Of a stretch of 64,000 bases of DNA, positions 42,443-53,814 are shown in pieces. The DNA is from Theobroma cacao (taxonomy: Eukaryota > Streptophyta > Magnoliopsida > Malvales > Malvaceae). Both the position numbers and the translations under genes were made by a program. The stretch's first letter is position 1. Every line of letters begins with the position of its first letter. Under the pieces are notes generated by a model that searched no databases, was not told the DNA's origin, and saw nothing but the letters and a program-made list of their open reading frames with translations. The stretch is from positions 13,689,969 to 13,753,968 of the forward strand of contig NC_030852.1 of the NCBI RefSeq assembly GCF_000208745.1. The letters are read 5' to 3'.

Positions 42443-42940
42443 TCAAGCACTATGAATACCAATCAAGTCCAAGCAAGGCTTGAACTTTATCCCAAAAGCT
42501 AACTTATTCAACATATCTGTTGGATTCTTAGTTGTAGTTATTTTCTTCACTACAATCTCACCTCTAGAAACAATCTCTTGAACGAAGTTACACTTGACTT
42601 GGATGTGTTTGATTTTCTCATGAAACATCTGATCTTTAGTCAAGTGTATGGCACTTTAACTATCACAAAACACAAGTATATATTCTTGTCTAAAACCAAG
42701 ATCACTAGCCAAGCCTTGAAGCCATAAAGCCTCTTCCACTACCTCAATCACAACTATATATCTGACTTTAGTTGTAGACAAAGCAACGGTTGATTGAAGA
42801 ACTATTTTCCAACTGATTGCAGACCTTGAGAGAGTGAACACATACTTCGTTTGAGATCTTTTACTATCGAGTTCACCAGCAAAATCTGATTAGCAAAAGC
42901 CAACCACATTACAACTAATGTTTGCACCTCTTTTACACAC
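42443..42940 (-). pseudogene. Copia D RNase H (degenerate)
   Basis: Minus strand: SDFAGELDSKRS, then YVFTLSRSAISWKIVLQSTV, ALSTTKVRYI, EALWLQGLASDLGF, a stop after FCDS, and FHEKIKHIQVKCNFVQEIV with NPTDMLNKL. The order matches copia RNase H (tether, ALST-EAEY block, HEKTKHIDVRYHF block). The D-S-D and E residues are partly altered, and stops are present. Confidence 0.8.
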
Positions 42941-42994
42941 TAAGCCAACATCAATTGTACTTTTAGGTGTTTTCACAAGCTCTCATGTTTGATC

Positions 42995-44204
42995 TCAGTG
43001 TGGAGACTCAATCTCCTTAGAAGACTCAGCACATGTAATTGCCTCATGATAAAAGTAAGGCTCATCAACCTCTACTTCCATAGATAAAACATAAGAATCA
43101 AAATCACCACTGACACAAGTAATGCTTTGTTGAGATACCAATTTTTGTACATCTTGCGATTCATTCTGGATTTCACTATCATCCTGCACTGTCATAGGGT
43201 CCACTTGCTTGCCAATTTCCCGATCTAATGTGATTGTAATTCTTGACTTTATCTCACGAAGTAATGCAAACTGATCAATAGTAGCATCCCAACTCACCAT
43301 AAACTTGGAGGACTTACAATCAGTACACCACAATTGATAACCTTTCACGCCATATGCATAGTTTAAGAAAATGCACTTCGTCACCCTCAACTCAACTTTA
43401 CCATCACTCACATTAGCATAAACAAAACAAGGAAATACTCTTAATATAAAGTAATCAGCGAGCTTTCCAAACCAAACTTCCTCGAGAGTCTTAAATTTAA
43501 TTGTAGCTAATGGAGACTGATTTACCAAGTAGCAAGTCGTGTTGATAGCTTTTGTTGAGAATACTTTAGGTAAATCAATATTAGAGAACATGCATCTTAC
43601 TTTCTCCAAAAGTGTTTTCTTCATCCACTTTGCAACATTGTCTTGTTATGGTGTTTTGACGATAGTGCGATGTCTAACGATTCCCATATTTTTGCAGAAT
43701 TGATCAAATTTACCTTTATAACATTCGCAAACCATTGTTTGTTCGAAAGCTCTCGATCCTTTTCTTAGTTTGCTTCTCAATCAATGCCTTCCAATGCAAA
43801 AAGGTGGTCAACGCTTCACTCATAGCCTTCAGAAAAGATGTCCACACCTTTCTTAAAAGATTATCAATGAAAGTCCACATGTATAATGATTCACCTTTTG
43901 ATGCCACTAGAGAAGGATCCCACAAATCTGAATGGATGTAGTTTACTGAGCTCTTGGTTCGATGAGTTGCGATGATAAATTTTGCTTTATGTTGCTTACA
44001 AAAATCTAGCTTCCCATTCTTTTGACTACACAGCAAACCACGCTTACTCAGTTTTGTCTTCCCTTTATCGCTCATATGACTCAATCTCATATGCCATAAA
44101 TGTGTTACATCATCATCAGAATAATTAGATGAGGCTACGAAAACAGTTTCAATGATCGTGTTTCCTACTATACGATAAAGGTCATCGGATAACTTGCCCT
44201 TCAT
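42995..44204 (-). pseudogene. Copia D integrase
   Basis: Minus-strand segments 44204-43716 and 43624-42995. The HHCC zinc site is HLWHMRLSHMSDKG with a changed Cys pair (FCKQHKAKF). The core has YIHSDLWDPS (first Asp) and SFRTNNGLRML, where the second catalytic Asp of the usual RTDNG is Asn. The C-terminal part reads LPKVFSTKAINTTCYLVNQS, RVFPCFVYANV, KCIFLNYAYGVKGYQLW. A long linker ends near 42995, where RT should begin but does not. The frame is broken between the two segments. Confidence 0.82.
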
Positions 44205-45345
44205 GATAGTTAAGGCTCATTTAGATACCTTCAAGACACTATGTTGGCCACTATATTTATAGCCTTTCTTATCCAACAAACTCAAGTCTATCAAATTCCT
44301 TTTCATGTTAGGGACATGTTTTACCTTAAGTGTCCTTACTATACCATCAAATATCTTAATCTGAATTACGCCAATCCCATCAAATGAGAGAAAAAAACCA
44401 TATCCTAATTGTATAGTGCCTATATCAACAGATTGATAAGTCGTAAACCAATCACCCTAGGACATATATGAAAGCAACAAGTCAAATCCAAGATCCATGT
44501 ATCCATCAAGTTACTGTTGGTTACTACAAGAACACTATCAGCTTCCTCAAAAGTATCAAAGTCATCTCTAACACATTTACAGTACTTTTAAACTTGTTAA
44601 TCTTTTTATCATCCTTGAATTTGGTACAATCTTGATGAAAGTGTTCTTTCTTACCATAATTCCAACAAGTTTTCCCTTTTACTCTATATTTACTTTTTCT
44701 ATATAGACCCTTTTCTCTATCTTTTCCTCTATTCACAATTAGGCTTTCTACTTGATTTTCATTTTGTATACCACCAACTTTCTTTTTCAATTCCTTGAAA
44801 TTTAAAAATGCCCTTACATCGTCGAAAGTGAGAGTGTCTCAACCATATAACATAGTATCCATGAAGTTTTCATATGATGGGGGTAAAGAACATAGAAGAA
44901 TTAGGGCTAGGTGTTCATTTTCAAATTTAACATCGATATTCTTTAAATCAAGAATAATTTTGTTAAATTCATTAATATGGGTATTAATGGACGTAGCTTC
45001 ACACATCTTGAGAGTATACAATTGTTGCTTCATATAAAGTCAATTTGTCAGGAAATTAGTCGTATAAATACTCTCGAGTTTAAGCCACACTACAATAGCA
45101 AATTTTTCATTCGTGACTTCTCTTAGCACCTTATCAAACAAAGCTAGGAGAATAGTTCTATGTGCTTTCTCCATGAGGTCATCTTTTTCACCGTCAAATA
45201 GATTTGAGGGAAGATAGTTGTTTCCTTTCAATGCCTTCAACAATCTTTGCTGCATTAGCAATGCACACATTTTAACATGCGATAGGTTGAAATCATTATT
45301 TTCATTAAACTTTTCAATCTCATACTTGATCAACAAAGTTGCCAT
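44205..45345 (-). pseudogene. Copia D gag and protease
   Basis: Gag starts MATLLIKYEIEKFNENNDFN at 45345 and continues LKLESIYTTNFLTN, then MKQQLYTLKMCEATSINTHI (45033) and LCSLPPSYENFMDTMLYG. A knuckle follows, CWNYGKKEHFHQDC, whose second Cys is Tyr. The protease is degenerate: the active-site region reads WILDLTCCFHICP, with DSG replaced by DLT. Text before integrase includes VKHVPNMKRNLIDLSLLDKK. Two or more frame interruptions exist. The gag start has the form typical of the copia lineage whose gag begins with KFDGNNFSLW-like sequence. Confidence 0.8.
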
Positions 45346-45394
45346 AGCAAGATTCAGATTAACTCAAGACCTTGAAACTCTAATATCGGTTTGT

Positions 45395-45828
45395 TGTGGA
45401 AATTATGGAATTATTTTTAAAGAGTTGCCTAAGATCTTACCCAATCAATAGAATAAAAAAAAAAGAAATCAAGTACACCCACAACAACATAAGAATTTAC
45501 GTGGTTCAGTTTTTTGATGACCTATATCCATGGGCACAACGAACAAAGAAAAATCTACTAAGAGAAAAATCAATAAATTACAAGAACAATCTCAAACTCA
45601 CAAGATTTATCCCACATACACCCAAATCATTCTCTCTAAATTTAGGTGTTGACTATTTTTTAACCCCATAGGATCTTTTTATAAGGTTAAGTATAATATT
45701 TTTATCCTAATACAATTAGGATAAGTTATTCTAATCTAGCTAGATTTAAAGACTATTTCAACAAGAAATACTAGTTTAATTAGAATTAAACTATCCTAAT
45801 CAAATTACAATTCAAGACTCTGCTAACA
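45395..45828 (-). repeat. Copia D 5' LTR
   Basis: 434 bp, about as long as the 3' LTR and visibly diverged from it, so this is an older insertion than copia C. Confidence 0.85.
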
Positions 45829-46400
45829 CTTTTATAGAAAAACAGAATATATACGACAAACTGCTCCTTATAATCTACAAACAGAATGATATCCTTCAAA
45901 GCTACCTTTGCAAAGTCAATTTCATCCTCTAGGGTGTGTAGTAAAGCCTTATCCATTAGAAAAGGAAAAAGATATTATTAATAAATAGATAAAGAAAAAT
46001 CCTCACAACTTTAGTGTTTACAAGTTGTAACAACCAAATATTCTCTTTCTGCTAGCTGAATGAGAAAATAATATTAAATAATTTATCCTTGCTAATTCTA
46101 AAACAAAATAATAATTCTTTTGCCAAATTTATTTATACCATAAAAATGTTAAATATTAAAGGTGAAAACTTTAGCTGTAAAATTAACAGGGAATCCTAGT
46201 ATTTCATAGGCACAGGAGTTAGTAGAATTTCTACAAAGTGGAGGTTTTGCTTTTGTTATTTTGGTTAGACATCTTGACATCTTAACACCAAAGACATATA
46301 AAAGAATTTTTGACAAATATCAAATGATTAATTCATACACTCTACGTACTCCACAACAACATTTATAATATATCTTATATATGTCCAACAATAAGAAGAA
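45829..46400. other. AT-rich intergenic DNA with one exon-like segment
   Basis: Mostly AT-rich. On the minus strand 45956-45855 reads MDKALLHTLEDEIDFAKVAL and then LFVDYKEQFV, followed by GTATAT, a possible splice donor. I do not recognise the protein; it has a coding-like composition unlike its surroundings. No acceptor is evident, so it may start at the Met. Confidence 0.3.
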
Positions 46401-46419
46401 AAGCTCAAACGTAACAATT

Positions 46420-47214
46420 ATGGAAAGTAACTCCTGTCTTAATATGTATGCTACAAACATTCTCTTATTTATGAATTTTGAGAACTAGTAGCCTTTTCTT
46501 CTATTCTAACTGACTGCGCCTGGGTGCCGTTAACAGCTTTCTCCAAGTGATGGCAAAGCAAAGATTCTAAGTGTGCTTATGGTGAAACATCCAAACAGTA
46601 CCTTTATCAGATTCTTTTAGCCATAGTCTTTGTAAAATCTTTTCCAACCCGAAGTAGTATACATCTTGGACTTCTAAAAAACGAATTTCATTAGGTATTC
46701 CTTCCCTTTCAAGTCATATATGATGTCCTAGATTCCCTTGTTGACATCTTCATGTTTTTTCAGCATAATAGTGGTTTGAAGGATTCTTGAACGTGATTTT
46801 TGTTCAAGCTCAGCCTTGTTTAATTATCCTTTCAATCAGTCTTTGTCAACTTCTTTGAATAAGGCCTGCTACAATATTTGCTAATGAGCTCAGCTAAAGT
46901 TGTGACCGGAGGGATATTTAGGGCTGATACTCTAATATTAGCAGCTGACCTTTTCTTGGGATAATTGAGCTTGATTCCTGTTGGGTCCAACGGGCTTTTC
47001 CTTGCTTGTTTTTGTCTTTAAGTTGATGAAAAACCTTTCTTTTCTGTTTTTCCAAACCAAAAACAAGTCTAAACAAAGCAAGTAAAAAAGTAGCATTAAT
47101 ATCATCCTCGTTCAAGAATCCTTCGTTCATAATTTCTTCAATGGATTTGGACTTGTTTTCTTCACGGTCTTTCTTCATGTTTTTAATAAAAAAAAAAGCT
47201 AAGGATTTATTCAC
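46420..47214 (-). pseudogene. B3 domain protein, DUF313 type (pseudogene copy 2)
   Basis: Paralogue of the copy at 25.6-26.4 kb. The N-terminal frame from 47214 reads NMKKDREENKSKSIEEIMNE, NATFLLALFRLVFGLEKQKR and KDKNKQGKARWTQQESSSII; it continues through TTLAELISKYC-like text to 46860 and below. The B3 domain is SKKLTKTD, RLSLNKNHVQESF, KKHEDVNKGI, KEYLMKFVF, KMYTTSGWKRFYKDYG, MFHHKHT, NLCFAI. Lesions differ from copy 1 (TGA after KTD, TAA after KDN, frame breaks), so each copy decayed independently or after duplication. Parts lost in one copy can be read in the other, which makes the family assignment stronger than either alone. Confidence 0.77.
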
Positions 47215-47489
47215 AACTTGTCGTCACTTTCATATATAGCCCCTTTTGAAACCCCATAATCAAGAACTTTCATCACCAACAATCCCAATGAATAGTTACC
47301 ATCCCTACCTTAGCCATTATCCCCCATTTTTGACCCCACCTAACTAGCTCCTAACACCCTCCCAACCTTACCTATGGCCCCATAATAGGGGCATCACCCA
47401 AATCTTTTGATACCCGCCAACTCAACTGATCCCACCATATATACCTCATCTAAGAACCACTAAACCCATCCAAAAACTACAACAGAAAA

Positions 47490-48660
47490 GCCTTGAAGAT
47501 GATTGGTGCTTAGGTCTTCATTCTATCTTTATTACCAATCCAAGCAAAAAAGTAACCAGACAAAGACTAAAAGAATTTTTTGAGGCCTATGGGAGAGTCT
47601 AAGATGTCTTCATCTCTCTTAAGTAGGACCCCAACAAGGCAAACCACTTTTGCCTTTGTACGTTATAAGGAGACAAAGGAAATGGAAATGGAGATCTAGC
47701 AAGGCAATGGGTGACGATTGGATGGCTATCATCGTATGGTCAAGAAAGTTGACTTTGGTTGGAACCAAAGAAGGAAAACCCAAAACCAAGACCTTTCCCC
47801 AAACCAGAGTAAAGCAACCTCAACAAAGAATCAAGCCACACAAAACCTTTCCCCATAACACTCTCTCCCAAACTCTTTAAGAGATGGGAAAACTCATTTC
47901 CAGGTTCTGCAAGATAAACCCCTAACAACCACCACTGAATCCTCCAACACAGACCTACTTTAGTATCGACATCAACTATGAGGAATTTGAATGGCTCAAC
48001 AAAAGTGCAATTCAAACCCTCTTGAGCTAGGTCCATCACTAAATCCTCCAAGACATCTTTTCCGAAAAAGGATACCAGTGCATTTTCAAGCCCATGGGAG
48101 GTAAGAATGTCCTTCTGACTAATTTGAAAGCATGTACCTCATAATATAGGGCGTGGTTAAATTTCTAGTTTGAATCCTTAGTCCCATGGCAAAATGCCAA
48201 ACTAACACCAAACAAGCTGATTTGGTTAAGAGTGGAAGGTATTCCAATCAACCAATAGATTGAGCTATTCAAAGAAATTGGAGAGTAATGGGGATCGTAT
48301 GTGTCAATTGATGAAGAAACAGCCCATAGGACAAGGTATGATTTAGCACATATCCTAATCACTACCAAAAAAGACACCTCTATCCCATAAACGATCACAT
48401 TCAAGGAAAATGGCAAAATGCATTCTATTTCCATTAAGGAAGAAGATGTTAAGGAATTCCCCAAACACCATAGCATCAATTAATCGCCGGCCACCAAACA
48501 CAACTTAGGGATTCTTCAGCTCAGCAATAACAATGATCCAAATTCAAAAATGTGGGATAAGATAGTTCATAAGAGCTCTAGTAGAGAGACTTGCAAGGTT
48601 CAAAATGGTCGCATTAACTAAATGGACAACTATGAGAGGTCGAGCCATGACTCTCATTTT
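47490..48660 (+). pseudogene. LINE C ORF1 (RRM-like plus DUF4283-like)
   Basis: An RNA-recognition-motif-like start, SIFITNPSKKVTRQRLKEFF, is followed by EAYGRV and DVFISLK; plant L1 ORF1 proteins carry such an RRM. A DUF4283-like segment follows at 47960-48120 (INYEEFEWLNKSAIQ and FKPMGGKNVLLTNLKA). Many stops occur, and the CCHC knuckle expected downstream is not seen. ORF1 proteins bind element RNA in the transposition particle. The antisense ORFs at 47740-48479 are shadows. Confidence 0.65.
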
Positions 48661-49512
48661 TTAATTGGGTTAATATGGACAGCCCTCTTTACAACTCAAC
48701 CTTTCCTATTACCCCACATCAAACATAAAGCTTTATCTTCCCAACCAAACACCAAGCCATGCCTAAAATATGATCCAAACTGAGGTTATACCCACACCAA
48801 CAACACACTCCAATTGGATAACAACCATTATAAGAACACAAGTAAGTGCCTCTAGTGCAAACACCCATGATGCCTAAAATAAAAGCCTAACCCTTATTCC
48901 ACACCCTGACGCAAAAAACAAAGAAAATACAAAAGCCACGCCCATTCAAAAATCAAACTGTGTTGCTGCCAAGACCAAGAAAGCACAATACAACTCTAAA
49001 CTTTCTTTCTCTTATGCAAGGGAAAGAACCTCTTTTGATAGTGATTTTAACCCTTTGACCAAGTTAAAAGCCAAAATCAAAGCCAAGATGCTAAAGAAAA
49101 AAATACCCTATTTTAGTTGGAAAAAATAAAAAAGCTCTAGAAAATGGTTATTGTAGAAAAAAAAAACAAGGTAAGATGAGGAATTTGAAATGCAAGAGCT
49201 TAAAGGAGAGGAAAGTATCCAAAGAGAGGAAGACAATACCTGGTTTCTCCTATGGGGCTTTAAGGAATACTTCTCTTCAAAACGATTAATCGTTTCCCTC
49301 CAACAATCTATCAACTTCAGATGATGTTATCAAGAGATGGAATTCCACCTTTATTAAGGATGCAAAAAATACCATTGAAATTAGTTTTTTACTATGGCTT
49401 TTCTTTAAGGACGATCACAATGTTATCATTAACCACGTTTTGGCCATAACAATTCTAGCATATAAGGGGAAATTTTAAGGTACAGATTCTCTCTTGTGTA
49501 TCTCTATTTTCA
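48661..49512 (+). other. LINE C degenerate inter-ORF region
   Basis: Decayed C-terminal part of ORF1 and spacer, without a readable frame longer than about 70 codons. It is bounded by the clear ORF2 start at 49513. Confidence 0.45.
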
Positions 49513-52500
49513 TGGTTAACATCATTTATTGGAACATCAAAGGCTTGGGATCTAAGATTAAAAGGCGAGTAGTAAAAAGACTAGTTTCTTTTAGAAAACT
49601 CGAGATGCTATTTCTTCAAGAGACCAAAAAGAACAAAGTTTAGCACAACATGCTAAGATTCATTTGGAGGGATAACAACTTTTCTTGTGAATATGTAGAA
49701 GCAGTAGGCATAGTCGTGGTCTTTTATCAATCTAGTCTAACAATTTCTTAAACCTTACTTCTTTCATTATCAACTAAACGTATATCCTTATCTCTGGCAT
49801 CATTAAGCCCATCAACTTCAAGTGCATTTTCATGAACATTAATGCTCCAAACTACCCTGTGGAGCACTCTAACCTCTAGATGGAAATCTTGTCACTTAAA
49901 GAACTTTTATGAAGGCCCCTATTGTATTTGTGGAGATTTCAACATCATTAAGATAATGGAAGAGAAAACATGGACTAATCTTCAATACTCGAGTATGGCT
50001 CTTTTTGTTGATTTTATTAACTCTATGGAATTAGTTGATCTTCTTCTTTCGAGAGGACTCTTCACTTGGTCTGATAATAAGAAAAATTTTACCATGTGCT
50101 GCCTTGATATTTTTCTTGTAAACACTAACATCATCTCAAAATACCCAACTATGATTTAAAAAGCATTGCCATAGTTTACTTTCGATCATTATCCCATCTC
50201 CCTTTTTGTTGACCAATCCGATTGAGGGCCCCAACCCTTTAAGTTATTCTTTCATTGGCTGGACAATAAGGAATTCGTAGCCCACATCCAAACATCCTAG
50301 GAACAGTTTATGGATGCAACTCCTATCAACACTAGTTTCTTTGATAAAATCAAAATGTTGAAGCAATCTATTAAAGCCTGATAGCAGCTTCCATCATGTA
50401 GAGGATTTTAAAAAAATCACTTAACTTGAAAATGACATTGACCAACTAAAAAGTGGCTGAACAAAGGCAACTCAACCACTAAGAGAAAACAAACTATTTT
50501 ACTTTTAAAACTGATTTATGGAAGCTTAGACTCAAAGAAGAATGATCATAGCTATAAAAGTCTTGCCTCCAATGGACTAAACTTGGTGATCATAACACTA
50601 TATTTTTTCACCTTATGGCTTTTAATCGAAAAAGAATCAATAGCGTCCATCACCTTCAATGCAATGGTTCTTTGTCACAAGATCCAGATACCATTAAAAG
50701 AGAAGTGGTCTCTGACTTCTCTCATTTCTTTAGGAAATAAGGCATCATATGGTTTAAAAAGTTTAACTGTCCTCTCAACTCGATGAGTTTTAATCAAAGG
50801 TCCTAACTCAAGGCTCCTTCATCAAGGATTGAATCTAAAACACTATCCAACAATATGATGGGAACAAAGCTTCCTGACCAAACGATTTTGACATGCACAT
50901 CTTTAAAAAATAGTGGTTGCTATTCAAAACAAAAACTATCTCCTTCATGACGGAGTTTTATAGAATCGGGAAACTCAGCCCTAATGTTAATGCCTCATTC
51001 ACCACTTAAGTTCCAAAGGTTAATGGCTTTATATCCTTATCTAATTACCAACTAATAAGTCTCATGGGAAGTGCTCACAAAATCCTTGCAAAAGTCCTTG
51101 CCATAAGAATCAAGTCAGTGATTAGTTCAGTTATGGGTATCAACCAATTTGCCTTTGTAAAAAGACAACAAATACTAGATTGTTCTCTAATAGCCAATGA
51201 ATTAATTGTCTTTCTCAAGAAAAGCAAGAAGGCTAGATATCCTTTTAAGGTTGACTTCGAAAAGGCTTTCAATAACGTTGATTGGAATTATTTAGACTTC
51301 ATTATGAAAATTATGGGATTTGGCTCTAAATGGAAAGGATGGATCAGCCAATGCATCTCTACAGCCTTAATCTCTATCTTGCTCAATGGTTCCCCCACTT
51401 ATCAATTCAAAACTCAAAAGGACCTCTAGTAGGGATGCCCACTATCTCTCTTCTTATGCAATATTGTTACCAAATCATTCAACTCTCTTATCCACCAAGC
51501 TACTGAAAAGTGTTTGTTTGAGAGAGTTAAATGGGAATACACAATCCACCATATCTCATCTTTAGTTTGTTGATGACACACTTTTATTATGTGGTCCCTA
51601 TCCTAATCAACTTTAAAATATCGCCGAGATCCTTAAAATCTTCCAAGTCATATCTGGCCTCAAATCAATATCACAAAAGACAATCTTTTAGGCATTGGAG
51701 TCAGCCTTGATTTTCTATAATCTTATGCTGATATGATCAGTTACAAAGTAGACAAGCTCCCTTCTAACTACCTAGGCTTCCTTTTTGAATCCAACCCACG
51801 AGCTATGAGCACATGGTAGCTTATTATCGATAAATTTAACTCCAAACTTGCTGCATGGAAAAATCAATTTATTTCAATGGGTGGTAGGCTAACATTGATT
51901 AGTTATGTTCTCTCTAGTCTACCTCTTTATTATCCCTCTATTCTCCAATTTCTTTAAGCAATAAAAAAGAAACTTGAGAGTATTCAACGCAACTTTTTTT
52001 TGTCGAGAAGCACTGAAAAGAAAAAGATCCATTTTGTTAATTAGCTTACTATTTTTAAGCCTAAATCCTAATGAGATCTAGGCATCTCGGACCTTGAATT
52101 GAAAAATCGAGCCTTATTGAACAAATGGCCATGGCGATATGCCAATAAATCAGAAAACTTATGGTGTAAAGTGGTGGCAACCAAAAACAAGCTTGATCGA
52201 ACAAAATGATACCATCAAGGAAGGCCTCTAATCCATCAATCATTTGGAGTTGCATCACAAAACCTCTTCAACCTGGTAATAAATATCATGACTTTGTCAC
52301 TTTTGGTTTTGGGCACTCATTAGGCAATGGTACATATATCTTCTTCTGAATTGATGCTTAGATTGAAAACTCCACACTTGTAACCCTTTCCCCAGAATTT
52401 ATGCCTTTGCAGTTGATAAAAAAGCAACAATTGCTAGCCTAGGGCACTAGGCCAACAACAAATAGTGCTGGGACATTAAGCTATTCAGACAACCACTTAG

Positions 52501-53640
52501 CTAGGAACTAACTCAATGAAAGGTTTTCTGAATTTTATTAATGATGTTCAACCCTACCCTTCCGATAAGGATAATGTTATCTGGAGAAAATTCACAAATG
52601 GTCAATACTCATCCATTTCCTTCTAAAAAGCCTACCATGACTCCCCTACCACTACATATGAACCTTGGAATAGCCTTTGGATTGGTCTTGCATCCTCAAA
52701 AGCTAAAACCTTCTGTTGGCCGATTTTACATAAGAAATTAGCAATCAAAGCTAATCTGCTTAAGAGGAGCATTATTAATAGCAAAGAGGCCTCCTACATG
52801 TTTTGCAAAGCCCATCTCAAAACCTCTTTCCACTTTTTCTTCAACTGTAATATGGCTTGGGAAATCTAGTCTTTATGTTGCAAGAAATGGAAGTTCAATT
52901 AGGTATCTCCAAGGGATGTCGAAACCTTCTTCAAGGAATGGATGCTTTCGCCTATACCCTCACATTATAGAGACCCTTGGAGGATGTTGTTATTTGCCTT
53001 GCTTTGGTTTTTATGGCTCTGTCACGATGTAATTATTTTTAAAAACAAGACTTTCGACTCTCATCAAATTGCTGATAGCATTTTTATTCGACGCACACTT
53101 TGGAGCAAGAGTAAATGGTAGCTGGGACATATCCCCACCATTATGTGTCTTACCTAACCTAACTGCTTCACTGACAGTGCAACAAAGAACAAGTTGAAAG
53201 ATGATATCACCTGAACATCGCCACTCTATGGTTTGCTCAAGTTGAATACTGATGGCACTACCAAAGGGAAACTTGGGCCTGCTAGTATTGGTGGTGTCTT
53301 AAAAGACCACCAATGAGTAATAAAAGGCACTTTCTCTCACAACATTGGAATAGAAAACTCAAATTTTATCGAATTCCAAGCCATTCAGTAAGGACTCAAA
53401 TTCTTCCTTGCTTCCCCATAAGACTACTGATCACAACAAGGTCCCTTGGCATATGAAGTTTATCTCTAATGCCATTGGTTTATCTCTAATGCCATTGAAA
53501 CTCTCACCAAAAGAATAAGCAAGGTCACTTTCAACCATATTAATCAAGAAATCAATACAATGACAGATGGTCTAGTCAAAGCAGGTGTTCTAAGAGTTGA
53601 TAATTTCAATACCTTCTTTGTCTTTCTTGATAGGGGTTCC
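49513..53640 (+). pseudogene. LINE C ORF2: AP-endonuclease, RT, zf-RVT, RNase H
   Basis: Starts MVNIIYWNIKGLGSKIKRRV at 49513, the usual endonuclease N-terminus with the N-x-R/K-G-like motif, then EMLFLQETKK (catalytic Glu) and ICGDFNIIKI (about 49930). RT: MGSAHKILAKVLAIRIK, FVKRQQILDCSLIANE, PFKVDFEKAFNNVDWNYLDF (51.06-51.3 kb), and the active site FVDDTLLLCG near 51565, where the family usually has FADD. The zf-RVT region includes WRKFTNGQYSSIS and HFFFNCNMAWEI (52.57-52.86 kb). RNase H at 53.23-53.64 kb reads LLKLNTDGTTKGKLGPASIG, GVLKDHQ and NTMTDGLVKAGVL. Numerous stops; inactive. Confidence 0.83.
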
Positions 53641-53814
53641 TCATCTCCTCATGTTGATAGGTCCATTTAGGCATGCTGATTTATGTAGGAACAAAGTTCT
53701 CTTATTCCTTAGGGTGATGGTTTGTTATGACATTAACTTGAATACTAAAATTGCACTCTTTCTTTTGTAAGCACATCAGACCACTTCTGATGCTTAGCTA
53801 ATCCTTGTATGTGA

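Larger units (their letters stand above)
41936..45828 (-). mobile_element. Copia D (both LTRs, reverse transcriptase deleted)
   Basis: A minus-strand Ty1/copia element of 3.9 kb. The 5' LTR is 45828-45395 (starts TGTTAGCAGAG on its strand) and the 3' LTR is about 42361-41936. Both end TTTC(C)ACA. A decayed primer-binding site (CCGATATTAGAG, about 45379-45392) follows the 5' LTR. Gag, zinc knuckle, protease, integrase and RNase H are present, but the sequence passes from the integrase tail (about 42995) to RNase H (about 42900) with no RT at all. The flanking 5-bp blocks (AAAAT and CTTTT) do not match, so either a boundary or the duplication has decayed. Confidence 0.85.
47252..53760 (+). mobile_element. 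LINE C (plus-strand L1-type, nearly full length, degenerate)
   Basis: A plus-strand non-LTR element with an ORF1 region (RRM and DUF4283-like) and ORF2 (endonuclease, RT, zf-RVT, RNase H). The left edge is placed where similarity between the two B3 copies ends, at about 47250. The right edge is before copia E; no poly(A) tail is visible, so copia E or a deletion may have removed the end. All frames are broken. Confidence 0.8.
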
